NCBI RefSeq assembly: GCF_017744835.1
Contig: NZ_JAGIAM010000003.1
Coordinates: 1 to 64,000 of the forward strand
Source of the DNA: Sphingomonas sp.
GTDB taxonomy: Bacteria > Pseudomonadota > Alphaproteobacteria > Sphingomonadales > Sphingomonadaceae
Reading direction: 5' to 3'
Length of the DNA stretch: 64,000 nt
Shown: positions 52,084 through 60,639 of the stretch, in pieces
Layout: every line of letters starts with the position of its first letter
Numbering within the stretch: the first letter of the stretch is position 1
Notes under the pieces: model-generated
Databases searched by the model: none
What the model saw: only the letters and a program-made list of their open reading frames with translations
Told to the model about the DNA's origin: nothing
Position numbers and translations under genes: made by a program

Positions 52084-53174
52084 TCTATCTCGACTATCAG
52101 GCGACCACTCCGCTCGCGCCCGAGGCGTTCCAGGCGATGCTGCCTTGGCTCCAGGACAATTTCGCCAATCCCCATTCGGCGCACCCCGCCGGCCGCGCGG
52201 CCAAGGCGGCGGTGGAGGCGGCGCGCGACCAGGTCGCCGCTCTGATGCCGACCGGCGGCACGCTCGTTTTCACCAGCGGCGCGACCGAGGCGCTCAACTG
52301 GGCGATCAAGGGCACGACCGGCGACATCGTCACCATCGCCACCGAGCACGCCGCGGTGCTCGACACCGTCGAGGCCGAGGCGCGGCGCGGCCGCAAGATC
52401 ACGGTGCTGCCGGTCGGCAGCGACGGCCTGGTGGAGTTCGCCGCCGCGCGCGAGGCGATCCGCCCCGGCGTCGGACTGGTCGCGGCGATGCTGGTCAACA
52501 ACGAGATCGGCACGATCCAGCCGGTCGAGCAACTCGCGCGCCTCGCCCATGAAGCCGGTGCGCGCTTCCTGTGCGACGCGGTACAGGGCTATGGCCGCGA
52601 GCTGATCCCGGACAATTGCGACTTGGTCGCCATCTCGGCGCACAAGATCCACGGGCCCAAAGGGATCGGCGCACTCTGGGTGCGCGACGGCGTGGCGCTC
52701 GAGCCTTTGCTCCACGGCGGCGGGCAGGAGAAGCCGGGCCGATCGGGCACGCTCTCTCCGGCGCTCTGTGCTGGCTTCGGCGCCGCCGCCAAGCTCGCCA
52801 AGCAGCGTTTCGGCGCCGATCATGCCCATGCCGAGCAGCTTTTCCGCGCCGGCCTCGCGCGGATGGCGAGCATGGGCTGGACTCTCAACGGCTCGCAGGA
52901 AGAGCGCTACCACGGCAACCTCAACCTGCGCCGCGAAGGGCTCGACGTCGCGCGGCTGATGTCGGACCTGCGCGACATCGCCTTTTCCGCGGGCTCGGCC
53001 TGCGCGAGCGGATCGGGAAGGCCCAGCCATGTGCTGGGCGCGATCGGCCTCACCGATGCCCAGGCGCGCTCCAGCGTCCGCATCGGCTTCGGCCGCTACA
53101 CGACCGAAGAGGAGCTGATGGCGGCGCTCGACCGGATCGATGCCGTCGCGCGCGCGCAGAAGGTGGCGGCATGA
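52080..53174 (+). CDS. Cysteine desulfurase (second of the pair)
   Basis: A 364-residue NifS/IscS-family enzyme beginning IYLDYQATTPLAPEA. The PLP lysine is in ISAHKIHGPKGIGALW and the persulfide Cys in FSAGSACASGSGRPSHVL. It overlaps both neighbours by four bases (ATGA at 52080 and at 53171). The first desulfurase, this enzyme and the ferredoxin are therefore one coupled unit. The two desulfurases are clearly paralogous but diverged. They may work on different partners or as a heterodimer. Confidence 0.93.
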   Translation: MIYLDYQATTPLAPEAFQAMLPWLQDNFANPHSAHPAGRAAKAAVEAARDQVAALMPTGGTLVFTSGATEALNWAIKGTTGDIVTIATEHAAVLDTVEAEARRGRKITVLPVGSDGLVEFAAAREAIRPGVGLVAAMLVNNEIGTIQPVEQLARLAHEAGARFLCDAVQGYGRELIPDNCDLVAISAHKIHGPKGIGALWVRDGVALEPLLHGGGQEKPGRSGTLSPALCAGFGAAAKLAKQRFGADHAHAEQLFRAGLARMASMGWTLNGSQEERYHGNLNLRREGLDVARLMSDLRDIAFSAGSACASGSGRPSHVLGAIGLTDAQARSSVRIGFGRYTTEEELMAALDRIDAVARAQKVAA

Positions 53175-53506
53175 TCCGTGTCCGGTTCGTCAGCGCCGAC
53201 CAGACGGAAACCCGCGAGGTCGAGGCGGCCGAGGGCGCGATCCTGCTCGATGTCGCTCAGAACGACGGCCAGCCGCTCGAAGGCACGTGCGAGGGGCAGA
53301 TGGCCTGTTCGACGTGCCATGTGATCGTCGCGCCCGAGGATTTCGAGCGCCTGCCGCCGGCGAGCGAGGAGGAGGAGGACATGCTCGATCTCGCCGTCGC
53401 CGCCACGCGCACCAGCCGGCTCGCCTGCCAGATCCTGCTCACGCCGGAGCTCGACGGCCTCACCGTCCGCATCCCACCCGAGCACCGGGACATGCAGGGG
53501 CGCTAG
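53171..53506 (+). CDS. [2Fe-2S] ferredoxin, adrenodoxin type
   Basis: A 111-residue electron carrier. The cluster ligands are in GTCEGQMACSTCHVIV (C-x5-C-x2-C) and the distal Cys in RLACQILLTPEL, the ISC-type adrenodoxin/Fdx pattern. ASEEEEDMLDLA is the acidic helix that contacts partners. It ends the desulfurase operon. In ISC systems such a ferredoxin supplies electrons for cluster assembly, which supports an Fe-S role for the desulfurases. Confidence 0.94.
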   Translation: MIRVRFVSADQTETREVEAAEGAILLDVAQNDGQPLEGTCEGQMACSTCHVIVAPEDFERLPPASEEEEDMLDLAVAATRTSRLACQILLTPELDGLTVRIPPEHRDMQGR

Positions 53507-53544
53507 CTCCGGGAACGGGGCGGGGCAGTGAACGTTTCACTGCC

Positions 53545-53958
53545 GTGCCGAAACCGAACCTGAGCCAGATGCTGTACGACGCCGGATGCCGTGTGTCGGA
53601 GACAGTCGCCAACATCGCCGGTCATCCGATGGCCCAGATCGGGGTGGTGATCTTCTGTCTCGCCTGGTTCCTGCTCCCGCTCGGCGACGATGCCACCGCG
53701 GCGCTCACGCTGGTGCTCTCGGTGCTCGCGATCACGCTCACCCAGATGGTGCTCAACCAGCAGAAGCGGCACGAGGCCGCGCTCCACCTCAAGATCGACG
53801 AGCTGATCCATGCGATGAAGGGCGCGCGCGACGAGGTCATGGGGATCGAGGGCAAGAGCGAGGCCGAGCTCGAGGCGCTGCGCATCACCGGCGAAGAGGC
53901 CGAGGGCGTGCTCGAGGAGCGCAAGGCGGACCCCAAGCGTGCTGCCAAGCGGGCATAG
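53545..53958 (+). CDS. Low-affinity iron permease-like membrane protein
   Basis: A 137-residue inner-membrane protein with two helices (about 28-46 and 50-67; IGVVIFCLAWFLLP and ALTLVLSVLAITLTQMVLNQQ). A charged helical tail beginning RHEAALHLKIDELIHAMKGARDEVMGIE follows. This matches the short bacterial proteins annotated as low-affinity iron permease (COG5478); the transport function is not firmly established. GTG 53545 is the only sensible start in frame. Its place after a ferredoxin may reflect iron metabolism. Confidence 0.75.
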   Translation: MPKPNLSQMLYDAGCRVSETVANIAGHPMAQIGVVIFCLAWFLLPLGDDATAALTLVLSVLAITLTQMVLNQQKRHEAALHLKIDELIHAMKGARDEVMGIEGKSEAELEALRITGEEAEGVLEERKADPKRAAKRA

Positions 53959-54029
53959 CCGGAACCAATGCTCCGGCCTGCCATTTCCCTGCAGCAACAG
54001 GGTCATCCCGGACAATCAGGAGAGAGGCT

Positions 54030-54314
54030 ATGAAGATACTCGTACTGGCGGCAGCGGCCGCAGCGGCGGTCCTGGCGACCCCGGCGGCATCGGCAGCCCC
54101 GATCCCCGCCGTTTCGCTTTCGGAGGCGACCTATGGCACCGTGGCAGCCGGGGCGCAGGAACGCGGCTGGGATCGCAACGACCGCCGCTATCATGACAAC
54201 CGTCGCTATCGCGACCGGCGCCATCGCCGCGCGCATTGGAAGACGGTCTGCACGCGCCAGTGGCGCCATGGCCACCGCGTCCGGGTCTGCCGCAAGGTGC
54301 GCGTCTGGCGGTGA
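54030..54314 (+). CDS. Small basic exported protein
   Basis: A 94-residue protein with a clear signal peptide (LVLAAAAAAAVLATPAASA-A). The mature part is strongly basic with an RRYHDNRRYRDRRHRRAHWK tract and two Cys (KTVCTRQW, RVCRKV) that could form a disulfide. Proteins like this are common in sphingomonads and remain uncharacterised. ATG 54030 follows AGGAGAGAGG. The high His/Arg content would allow metal or nucleic-acid binding, but this is speculation. Confidence 0.75.
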   Translation: MKILVLAAAAAAAVLATPAASAAPIPAVSLSEATYGTVAAGAQERGWDRNDRRYHDNRRYRDRRHRRAHWKTVCTRQWRHGHRVRVCRKVRVWR

Positions 54315-54385
54315 ATTTCGGCCGGGAGCGCGCGAAAGCCCGCTCCCGGCTTGCCTCCGGGAAAAGCTTCCCCCATATGCGCCGC

Positions 54386-54474
54386 GGGAGTCGGGCGGAC
54401 GCAGCCGTCGCCAACCCGGTCAGGTCCGGAAGGAAGCAGCCGTAACGATTTCGTTGCGGGTCGTTCCGGCTCCC
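54386..54474 (+). ncRNA. ffs: 4.5S RNA, signal recognition particle RNA
   Basis: The universal SRP domain is present as GGTCAGGTCCGGAAGGAAGC followed by AGCC, with the GGAA tetraloop and asymmetric loop needed for Ffh binding. The ends GGGAG (54386) and CTCCC (54474) pair to close an ~89-nt hairpin, the size expected for alphaproteobacterial 4.5S RNA. Its position upstream of dnaX-ybaB is the usual synteny. Confidence 0.95.
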
Positions 54475-54523
54475 ACCCCGCCATAGCGTTGACAAGTTTC
54501 CGCTGGCGCGGGAGACTCCCGCC

Positions 54524-54772
54524 GTGATCACGATCAGGCTCGATCTTTCCGACAGCGTGAAGCGCGAACTCGAGGCGCGCGTGCGAGAGAGCGCGCATGC
54601 GACCATCGAGGACTATGTGCGCGACCTGATCGAAACCGATCTGGTGCAGGAGGAAAGCTGGGAGATGACTCCCGAGCTGGCCGCTGCACTCAAGGAGGGA
54701 GAATCGAGCGGCGTCGATTCGCGCTCGCTGGAAGACATATTGGCCGATGCCCGGAAACGCTGGCGGGCGTGA
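54524..54772 (+). CDS. ParD-like antitoxin
   Basis: An 82-residue protein with an N-terminal ribbon-helix-helix domain (ITIRLDLSDSVKRELEARVRES, IEDYVRDLIETDL) and a flexible acidic tail that would wrap the toxin. It starts at GTG 54524, 35 nt after a TTGACA (54489). The stop overlaps the toxin start (GTGA). ParD proteins neutralise ParE and repress their own promoter. The pair is inserted between ffs and dnaX. Confidence 0.85.
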   Translation: MITIRLDLSDSVKRELEARVRESAHATIEDYVRDLIETDLVQEESWEMTPELAAALKEGESSGVDSRSLEDILADARKRWRA

Positions 54773-55059
54773 AGCTCGTCGTCTCGGCGGCAGCCGGCCG
54801 CGATCTCGACTCGATCTACGACTACACGCGCGGCCAATGGGGCGAGGAGCAGGCGGATCGCTATGTGCACGAGCTGTGGGATGCTTTTTCGGCCGTGGCG
54901 CGCGACCCAGGGCGCGGTCTGCCGGCGACCGGGTCGCCTGCCGGCTATCGGCGGCTGAGGCAGGGGAGCCATTTCATCTTCTATCGCATTCGCGCTGACG
55001 TGCTGCGTGTCGAGCGTGTGCTGCACGTGCGCATGCACGCAGTGCGTCATCTGAGCTGA
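54769..55059 (+). CDS. ParE/RelE-family toxin
   Basis: A 96-residue RelE/ParE-fold protein: LVVSAAAGRDLDSIYDYTRGQWGEEQADRYVHELWDAF, then GLPATGSPAGYRRLRQGSHFIFYRI and a C-terminal VLHVRMHAVRHL strand. ParE members poison DNA gyrase; RelE members cut mRNA. The features (long N-terminal helices, no catalytic RelE triad obvious) favour ParE. It is translationally coupled to the antitoxin by a four-base overlap. Confidence 0.88.
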   Translation: MKLVVSAAAGRDLDSIYDYTRGQWGEEQADRYVHELWDAFSAVARDPGRGLPATGSPAGYRRLRQGSHFIFYRIRADVLRVERVLHVRMHAVRHLS

Positions 55060-55100
55060 TCGCTTCGACAAAGCGATTTGCCGCGCCTAGATAGACCCTG

Positions 55101-56747
55101 ATGTCCGATTCCCTGCTTGGCCTCGACGAACCGCCACAGCCCGCGAAGGCCGAAGCCTATCGCGTGCTCGCTCGCAAATATCGGCCGCAGACCTTCTCCG
55201 AGCTGATCGGGCAGGATGCGATGGTCCAGACCTTGGGCAACGCGATCAAGCGCGACCGGCTGGCGCACGCCTTCCTGCTCACCGGCGTCCGCGGGGTGGG
55301 CAAGACCTCCACTGCGCGGCTGATCGCCAAGGCGCTCAACTGCATCGGGCCGGATGGGCAGGGCGGGCCGACGATCGATCCGTGCGGAGTCTGCGAGCCG
55401 TGCCGCGCGATTGCGGAAGGCCGCCACATCGACGTGATCGAGATGGACGCGGCGAGCCACACCGGCGTCGACGACGTGCGCGAGATTATCGAGGCGTCGC
55501 GCTACGCCGCGGTCAGCGCGCGCTACAAGATCTACATCATCGACGAAGTCCACATGCTGTCGAAGAGCGCGTTCAACGCGCTGCTCAAGACGCTCGAGGA
55601 GCCGCCGAGCCATGTGAAGTTCCTGTTCGCCACGACCGAGGTGAACAAGGTGCCCGTCACCGTGCTTTCGCGCTGCCAGCGCTTCGACCTGCGGCGCATC
55701 CCCGCCGAGACGCTTGCGGCGCACTTTACGCGCGTGGTCGAGGCCGAGGGCGTCGATGCCGAGCCTGAAGCGCTGGGACTGATCGCGCGCGCCGCCGAGG
55801 GTTCGGCGCGCGACGGGCTGTCGATCCTCGACCAGGCGATCGCGCATGCCGGCCTCGAAGGCGGCGGCGTGCGTGCCGAGGCCGTGCGCCAGATGCTCGG
55901 CCTCTCCGATCGCGGCGCGATCCGCGCTTTGTTCGGCCTGCTGCTCGCCGGCGATGCGCCGGGCGCGCTCAAGGCGCTGCGCGGCCAATATGACCTGGGC
56001 GTCGATCCGCAGGCCGTGCTGCGCACGCTGCTCGAAACGGTGCACGGCGTGACGCTCGCCAAGCTGGGCAGCACGCCGGGCGCGGGTCAGTCGGCCGAGG
56101 AGCTGGCGGCGCTCGCCGAATGGACCTCGCTGTCCTTCCCCGTGCTCCACCGGCTGTGGCAGCTGCTACTGCGCGGGCACGACGAAGTCGCCAAGGCCGC
56201 GCTGCCGATCGAGGCGTGCGAAATGGCGCTGCTGCGCGTGATCCACGCCTCGCAGCTTCCCGATCCGGGCGAGCTCGCGCGGCAGATCGCGAGCGGCGCC
56301 GTGCAGGTCTCCGCGCCTGCCGCCGCCGCTGCCGCGCCCGCCGCCGCTCCGGCCGCCCCCGAGGCGCCCGCCGCCGGGCCGAGCCTGCCCGCGAGCATGG
56401 CCGAGCTCGTCGCACATCTCGAGGCGAACCGCCGCATCCTGCTCGCGCAGCAGGTGCGCGACTATCTCCGCCCGGTCCGGTTCGAGGGATCGGAAATGGA
56501 TTATGGCGTGTCGCGCGCCATGCCCGAGGAATTCGAGCGCGAGCTCGGCGCGGCGTTGCGCGAGAGCACCGGCGTCAATTGGCGCCTCAAGTGCGTTGAA
56601 GACGCGACGGCGCTCACGCTACGCGAAGAGCAGGCGGCGAACGACGCGGCCGAGCGCGACGCAGTGCTGGCCTCGCCGATGGTCGCCGCTGCGATGCAGG
56701 CCTTTCCCGATGCCGAGCTGATCGGCTGGACCAAGACAGGAAGTTGA
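55101..56747 (+). CDS. dnaX: DNA polymerase III subunit tau/gamma
   Basis: A 548-residue clamp-loader ATPase. YRVLARKYRPQTFSELIGQ starts the AAA+ domain. GVRGVGKTSTARL is Walker A. The zinc-binding Cys set follows (CGVCEPC plus an earlier LNC), then IYIIDEVHMLSKSAFNALLKTLEEPP (Walker B/DEVH) and the SRC sensor in LSRCQRFDLRRI. An Ala/Pro-rich linker near residues 400-435 leads to a short tau C-terminus. A programmed frameshift slippery site was not obvious. It is followed by ybaB at a one-base gap. Confidence 0.96.
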   Translation: MSDSLLGLDEPPQPAKAEAYRVLARKYRPQTFSELIGQDAMVQTLGNAIKRDRLAHAFLLTGVRGVGKTSTARLIAKALNCIGPDGQGGPTIDPCGVCEPCRAIAEGRHIDVIEMDAASHTGVDDVREIIEASRYAAVSARYKIYIIDEVHMLSKSAFNALLKTLEEPPSHVKFLFATTEVNKVPVTVLSRCQRFDLRRIPAETLAAHFTRVVEAEGVDAEPEALGLIARAAEGSARDGLSILDQAIAHAGLEGGGVRAEAVRQMLGLSDRGAIRALFGLLLAGDAPGALKALRGQYDLGVDPQAVLRTLLETVHGVTLAKLGSTPGAGQSAEELAALAEWTSLSFPVLHRLWQLLLRGHDEVAKAALPIEACEMALLRVIHASQLPDPGELARQIASGAVQVSAPAAAAAAPAAAPAAPEAPAAGPSLPASMAELVAHLEANRRILLAQQVRDYLRPVRFEGSEMDYGVSRAMPEEFERELGAALRESTGVNWRLKCVEDATALTLREEQAANDAAERDAVLASPMVAAAMQAFPDAELIGWTKTGS

Positions 56748-56748
56748 T

Positions 56749-57069
56749 ATGGATCTCGAGAAGATGATGGCCATGGCGCAGAACGTCCAGGCCGAGCTTG
56801 CCAAGGCGCAGGAGAATCTGGACACGCTCGAAGTCGAGGGCGTCTCGGGCGGCGGCCTTGTGAAGGTCAAGGCGTCCGCCAAGGGGCGGATCATCGGCGT
56901 CGACATCGACGAGTCGCTGCTTCAGCCGTCCGAGAAGGGCATGGTCGAGGACCTCGTCGCCGCCGCCTTCAACGACGCGCGCGCCAAGGCCGATGCGGTC
57001 GCTCAGGCCGAAATGTCCAAGATGAGCAGCGGCCTGCCGCTCCCGCCGGGTTTCAAGCTTCCCTTCTGA
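56749..57069 (+). CDS. ybaB: YbaB/EbfC family nucleoid-associated protein
   Basis: A 106-residue DNA-binding protein with the family's helical start (MMAMAQNVQAELAKAQENLDTLEVEGVSGGGLVKVKASAKG) and GVDIDESLLQPSEKGMVEDLVAAAFNDARAKA. It forms dimers that bind DNA broadly. It is coupled to dnaX as in most bacteria; recR, the usual third gene, is not found next to it here. Confidence 0.94.
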   Translation: MDLEKMMAMAQNVQAELAKAQENLDTLEVEGVSGGGLVKVKASAKGRIIGVDIDESLLQPSEKGMVEDLVAAAFNDARAKADAVAQAEMSKMSSGLPLPPGFKLPF

Positions 57070-57139
57070 GGACGGTTGCGCCGGAACCATGTGCTGCGCT
57101 CCTCGGTTGCTACCCGTGCAATTGAAGGAGTGGAATTCC

Positions 57140-57430
57140 ATGGTCGATCGAGTTGTTGAGCGTACCGACGGCAACACGTCGGAGCGCGTGACCGAAACCT
57201 CGACCGCGCCTGCGGGCACCACGGTCGTGGAGCGTCGCGGAGGCGGCGGTGGATTGTTGATCGGACTGGCGGTGCTGATCCTCGTGGTGATCGGCGCGAT
57301 CTATCTGATCAACCAGAACAACCGCGAAGCAGTGAAGACCGACGCGATCACCGGCGCTGCGGACAGCGTCGGGGATGCCGCCAAGGATGTCGGCGGCGCT
57401 GCCAAGGACGCGGCCAAGAAGGTCCAGTAA
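57140..57430 (+). CDS. Hypothetical single-pass membrane protein
   Basis: A 96-residue protein with a polar N-terminus (many Thr, Glu), a Gly run, one transmembrane helix (LLIGLAVLILVVIGAIYLI, about 43-61) and an amphipathic Ala/Lys/Asp-rich repeat tail (DSVGDAAKDVGGAAKDAAKK) resembling stress-type apolipoprotein-like tails. ATG 57140 follows AAGGAG. No function is assigned. It directly abuts the convergent mtgA gene. Confidence 0.7.
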   Translation: MVDRVVERTDGNTSERVTETSTAPAGTTVVERRGGGGGLLIGLAVLILVVIGAIYLINQNNREAVKTDAITGAADSVGDAAKDVGGAAKDAAKKVQ

Positions 57431-58234
57431 TCAGCGCAGGCAGCCGTCGAGGCCGTCGCCTGCCACCACGCCGATCCGGCGGTTGATCGAATTGCCGTAG
57501 CGCCGCGTGAAGCCCCTGGGGTCGATCGCGGCGCGCTTCTTCGGGAGCGGCAGCACCGCCGCGATCTGCGCGGCCTCGCGGTCGGTGAGGCGCGAGGCGT
57601 CGTGCTTGAAATAGCGCATCGCGCCGGCATTCACGCCATAGGTGCCGATGCCGGTCTCGGCGACGTTGAGGTACACCTCCATGATCCGCCGCTTGCCCCA
57701 GATATTCTCGATGAGCAGCGTGAAATAGGCCTCCAGGCCTTTGCGGAAATAGCCGCCCCCCTGCCACAGGAAGACGTTCTTCGCGGTCTGCTGGCTGATC
57801 GTCGATCCGCCGCGAATGTGCTGCTTGCCGGTGGCGTTGCGCGCGGCGGCCGCGGCGATCGCCTTGTAGTCGAAGCCGTCGTGCTGGCAGAAGCGCGAGT
57901 CCTCGGCGCCGATCGCGGCGCGCGGCATGCTGCGGTCGATCTGCGAGAGCGGCATCCATTGCTTGGTGACGCCGTGCCCGGCGACCACGTCACCGATCAT
58001 GGTGAAGGTGATCGGCGGGTTCACGAAGCGATAGGCAAGCACCCAGAGCAGCGAGCCGATCAGGAAGGCGAGCACGGCCTTCACCAGCAGCATCAGCAGC
58101 CGGCGCCCCAGGGGCTTGGACGATCGGGCCTTGGGCGATCGTGGCTGGCGGGCGGCGGCTTGGGGCATGGTGTCGGGCGTCGGTATCACGGCAGGGGCGG
58201 ACAGCGGGCGAAGGTCGTGCCCGCCGCCGCTCAT
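57431..58234 (-). CDS. mtgA: Monofunctional peptidoglycan transglycosylase
   Basis: A GT51 glycosyltransferase of about 267 residues that polymerises lipid II into glycan strands. It has one membrane anchor (LLMLLVKAVLAFLIGSLLWVLAYRF), then the catalytic Glu in RAAIGAEDSRFCQHDGFD. GGSTISQQTAKNVFLW and KRRIMEVYLNVAETG are the conserved GT51 blocks. There is no transpeptidase domain, so it is the monofunctional form. The start is uncertain: ATG 58234 is given, ATG 58165 would shorten the cytoplasmic tail, and neither has a strong ribosome-binding site. Confidence 0.92.
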   Translation of the reverse strand: MSGGGHDLRPLSAPAVIPTPDTMPQAAARQPRSPKARSSKPLGRRLLMLLVKAVLAFLIGSLLWVLAYRFVNPPITFTMIGDVVAGHGVTKQWMPLSQIDRSMPRAAIGAEDSRFCQHDGFDYKAIAAAAARNATGKQHIRGGSTISQQTAKNVFLWQGGGYFRKGLEAYFTLLIENIWGKRRIMEVYLNVAETGIGTYGVNAGAMRYFKHDASRLTDREAAQIAAVLPLPKKRAAIDPRGFTRRYGNSINRRIGVVAGDGLDGCLR

Positions 58235-58286
58235 GCCCGCAGGCCCGGCCGCGCGCAAGGCGAACCGGCGGCTGCGCGCGCTATGC

Positions 58287-59192
58287 TCAATGCGCCGCCA
58301 GCAGCCGCTTCTCGCCGGCGAGGCGCATCATCGCCTTCTGGAGCTTCTCGAAGGCGCGGACCTCGATCTGGCGGACGCGCTCGCGCGACACGCCATAGAC
58401 CTGGCTCAGCTCCTCGAGCGTCTTCGGATCGTCGGTCAGGCGACGCTCGGCGAGGATGTGCTTCTCGCGCTCGTTGAGGTCGTCCATCGCCTCGGTCAGC
58501 ATCTCGTGGCGGACGTCCGCCTCCTGCGCCTCGGCGACGCGCTCGTCCTGCAGCGGGCCCTCGTCCTGGAGCCAATCCTGCCACTGGCCCTCGCTGTCCT
58601 CGCGCATCGGCACGTTGAGCGACGTGTCGCCGCCCATCGCCATGCGGCGGTTCATCGACGTGACCTCTTCCTCGGTCACGCCCAGGTCGGTCGCGATCTT
58701 CGCCACATGCTCGGGGCTCAGGTCGCCGTCCTCGAACGCGTCGAGCTTGGCCTTCATCCGGCGCAGGTTGAAGAACAGCTTCTTCTGCGCGGCGGTGGTG
58801 CCCATCTTCACCAGGCTCCACGAGCGCAGGATGAATTCCTGGATCGAGGCGCGGATCCACCACATCGCATAGGTCGCGAGGCGGAAGCCCCGATCGGGCT
58901 CGAACTTCTTGACGCCCTGCATCAGGCCGATGTTCCCCTCGGAAATCAGCTCCGAGACGGGCAGGCCATAGCCGCGATAGCCCATGGCGATCTTCGCCAC
59001 GAGTCGCAGGTGCGACGTGACCAGCTGCGCCGCGGCGTCAGGGTCGCCATGCTCCTGGAAGCGCTTGGCGAGCATATATTCCTGCTCGGGCGCCAGGATC
59101 GGAAACTTCTTGATCTCGGCCAGATAGCGGTTGAGGCTCGCCTCTCCGCCGAGCGCGGGGATCGTCGCTGGGACGTTGCTTCCGCTTGCCAT
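58287..59192 (-). CDS. rpoH: Heat-shock sigma factor sigma-32
   Basis: A 301-residue sigma-70-family factor. The region-2 core-binding/-10-recognition segment ends in RGFRLATYAMWWIRASIQEFIL. The RpoH box is AAQKKLFFNLRR, which distinguishes it from RpoD and is where chaperones and FtsH act. The region-4 helix-turn-helix is LEELSQVYGVSRERVRQIEVRAFEKL. ATG 59192 follows AAAGGGAGAATGTGATC. In alphaproteobacteria it directs heat-shock and stress genes. It lies 55 nt after rluD on the same strand. Confidence 0.95.
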   Translation of the reverse strand: MASGSNVPATIPALGGEASLNRYLAEIKKFPILAPEQEYMLAKRFQEHGDPDAAAQLVTSHLRLVAKIAMGYRGYGLPVSELISEGNIGLMQGVKKFEPDRGFRLATYAMWWIRASIQEFILRSWSLVKMGTTAAQKKLFFNLRRMKAKLDAFEDGDLSPEHVAKIATDLGVTEEEVTSMNRRMAMGGDTSLNVPMREDSEGQWQDWLQDEGPLQDERVAEAQEADVRHEMLTEAMDDLNEREKHILAERRLTDDPKTLEELSQVYGVSRERVRQIEVRAFEKLQKAMMRLAGEKRLLAAH

Positions 59193-59247
59193 GATCACAT
59201 TCTCCCTTTCACTGGGCACGATGCCGTAGGCGTCGCGCCACGGAAAC

Positions 59248-60198
59248 TCATACGTTAAGGTGGTTGAACAGTTCCTGCATGTCCGCAGGCATTTCGCTTT
59301 CGAAGGCCAAAGCGTGGCTATTGATGGGGTGAATGAACCCCAGATGCGCCGCGTGCAAGGCCTGGCGTCGGAAATCCAAGGTTTCCAGAACTTCCCGAAG
59401 ATTGCCCACACGGCCATAGACCGGATCGCCGACCAGCGGGTGGCCGATCGAGGCCATGTGGACCCGGACCTGATGCGTCCGGCCCGTCTCCAACTTGCAC
59501 TCGACCAGAGTCGCGCCGCGCAGCGGGCGAAGTGTACGCCAATGCGTGATCGCGTGCTTGCCCTGACCTTCGCGCACCACCGCGATCTTCTTGCGGTTGG
59601 TCGCCGATCGGGCGAGCGGCGCGTTCACCGTCCCCTCCGCCTTGAGCAGCCGGCCCGAAACGATCGCCTTGTAGCGCCGGTCGATCGAATGCGCCTTGAA
59701 CTGGCGCGCCAGCCCTTCATGCGCGCGGTCGGTCTTGGCCGCGACCATCAGGCCCGAGGTGTCCTTGTCGATCCGGTGGACGATCCCCGGCCGCGCCACG
59801 CCGCCGATGCCCGAAAGCTGACCGGCGCAGTGGTGGAGCAGCGCATTGACCAACGTGCCGTCGAGATTGCCCGCGGCCGGATGGACCACCAGCCCCGCGG
59901 GCTTGTCGATGACGATCAGATGCTCGTCCTCGTACGCGACCTGGAGCGGGATCTCCTGCGCCTCGTTGTGCGCCGGCCTGGGCTCGGGCACCGCGACGCT
60001 GAACAGCGTGCCGGCAAGCGCCTTGCGCGCCGGATCGCGGGCGAGGCCCTCGGGCCCCGTCACGGCTCCCGACGAGATCAACGCCTTCAGCCGCTCGCGC
60101 GAGAGCGTGGGGACCGCATCCGCAAGCGCCCGGTCGAGGCGCCAGCCGTCGGCACCCTCCGAAATACGCGCTTCAATGATGGAAACCCCCGGAACCAT
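59248..60198 (-). CDS. rluD: Ribosomal large-subunit pseudouridine synthase D
   Basis: A 316-residue RluA-family enzyme that makes pseudouridines in 23S rRNA helix 69. An N-terminal S4 domain is present (WRLDRALADAVPTLSRERLKALISSGAV). The catalytic Asp is in PGIVHRIDKDTSGLM. VIDKPAGLVVHP and ETGRTHQVRVHMASIGHP are the two other signature stretches. The ATG at 60198 removes the unsupported 80-residue track extension. It is upstream of rpoH and divergent from the JAMM gene; 19 bp separate the starts. Confidence 0.93.
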   Translation of the reverse strand: MVPGVSIIEARISEGADGWRLDRALADAVPTLSRERLKALISSGAVTGPEGLARDPARKALAGTLFSVAVPEPRPAHNEAQEIPLQVAYEDEHLIVIDKPAGLVVHPAAGNLDGTLVNALLHHCAGQLSGIGGVARPGIVHRIDKDTSGLMVAAKTDRAHEGLARQFKAHSIDRRYKAIVSGRLLKAEGTVNAPLARSATNRKKIAVVREGQGKHAITHWRTLRPLRGATLVECKLETGRTHQVRVHMASIGHPLVGDPVYGRVGNLREVLETLDFRRQALHAAHLGFIHPINSHALAFESEMPADMQELFNHLNV

Positions 60199-60217
60199 TC
60201 TGTACCGGTAGATAGGT

Positions 60218-60622
60218 ATGGAGTGTAGGATTTCAACCAGCCTGCTCGACGCGATCCGGCGGGAATCCGCGATCGTTGCGCCCAGGGAGGCATGCGGGCT
60301 GCTGTTCGGCGGACCGGCCGAAATCACCGATTGGCAGGTGGTTGAGAATGTTGCCGAAAACCCCGAGCGCCGGTTCGAGATCGCGCCCGCCGCGCTGTTC
60401 GCGGCGCTCAGGGCCGAGCGCGCAGGCGGCCCCCGCATCGCCGGCTATTGGCACTCGCACCCGAGCGGCGACGCCACCCCCTCGGCCACCGACGCGGCGA
60501 TGGCGGCGGCGGACGGCAAGCTGTGGCTGATCGTGGCGGGGGCGGCGGCGCGGCTGTGGCGGGCGGAGGAAGGCGGCCCGGTGCATGGGCGGTTTCGGGA
60601 GGTGGGGGTGGTGGTTGGGTGA
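60218..60622 (+). CDS. JAMM/MPN metalloprotease-family protein
   Basis: A 134-residue Mov34/MPN domain protein. The zinc motif GYWHSHPSGDATPSATDAAMA gives H-x-H-x(10)-D, and the upstream Glu is in REACGLLFGG. Bacterial JAMM proteins cut ubiquitin-like or sulfur-carrier-type tails, or act in siderophore and cysteine synthesis; no sulfur-carrier gene is adjacent. ATG 60218 lies only 19 nt from the rluD start, so the two promoters overlap. Confidence 0.9.
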   Translation: MECRISTSLLDAIRRESAIVAPREACGLLFGGPAEITDWQVVENVAENPERRFEIAPAALFAALRAERAGGPRIAGYWHSHPSGDATPSATDAAMAAADGKLWLIVAGAAARLWRAEEGGPVHGRFREVGVVVG

Positions 60623-60639
60623 GGGCCTCAGGCCCTTCC

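Noticed and set aside
55101-56747. Programmed frameshift in dnaX
   Set aside because: No A/T-rich slippery run with a following stem was seen near the end of the ATPase region.
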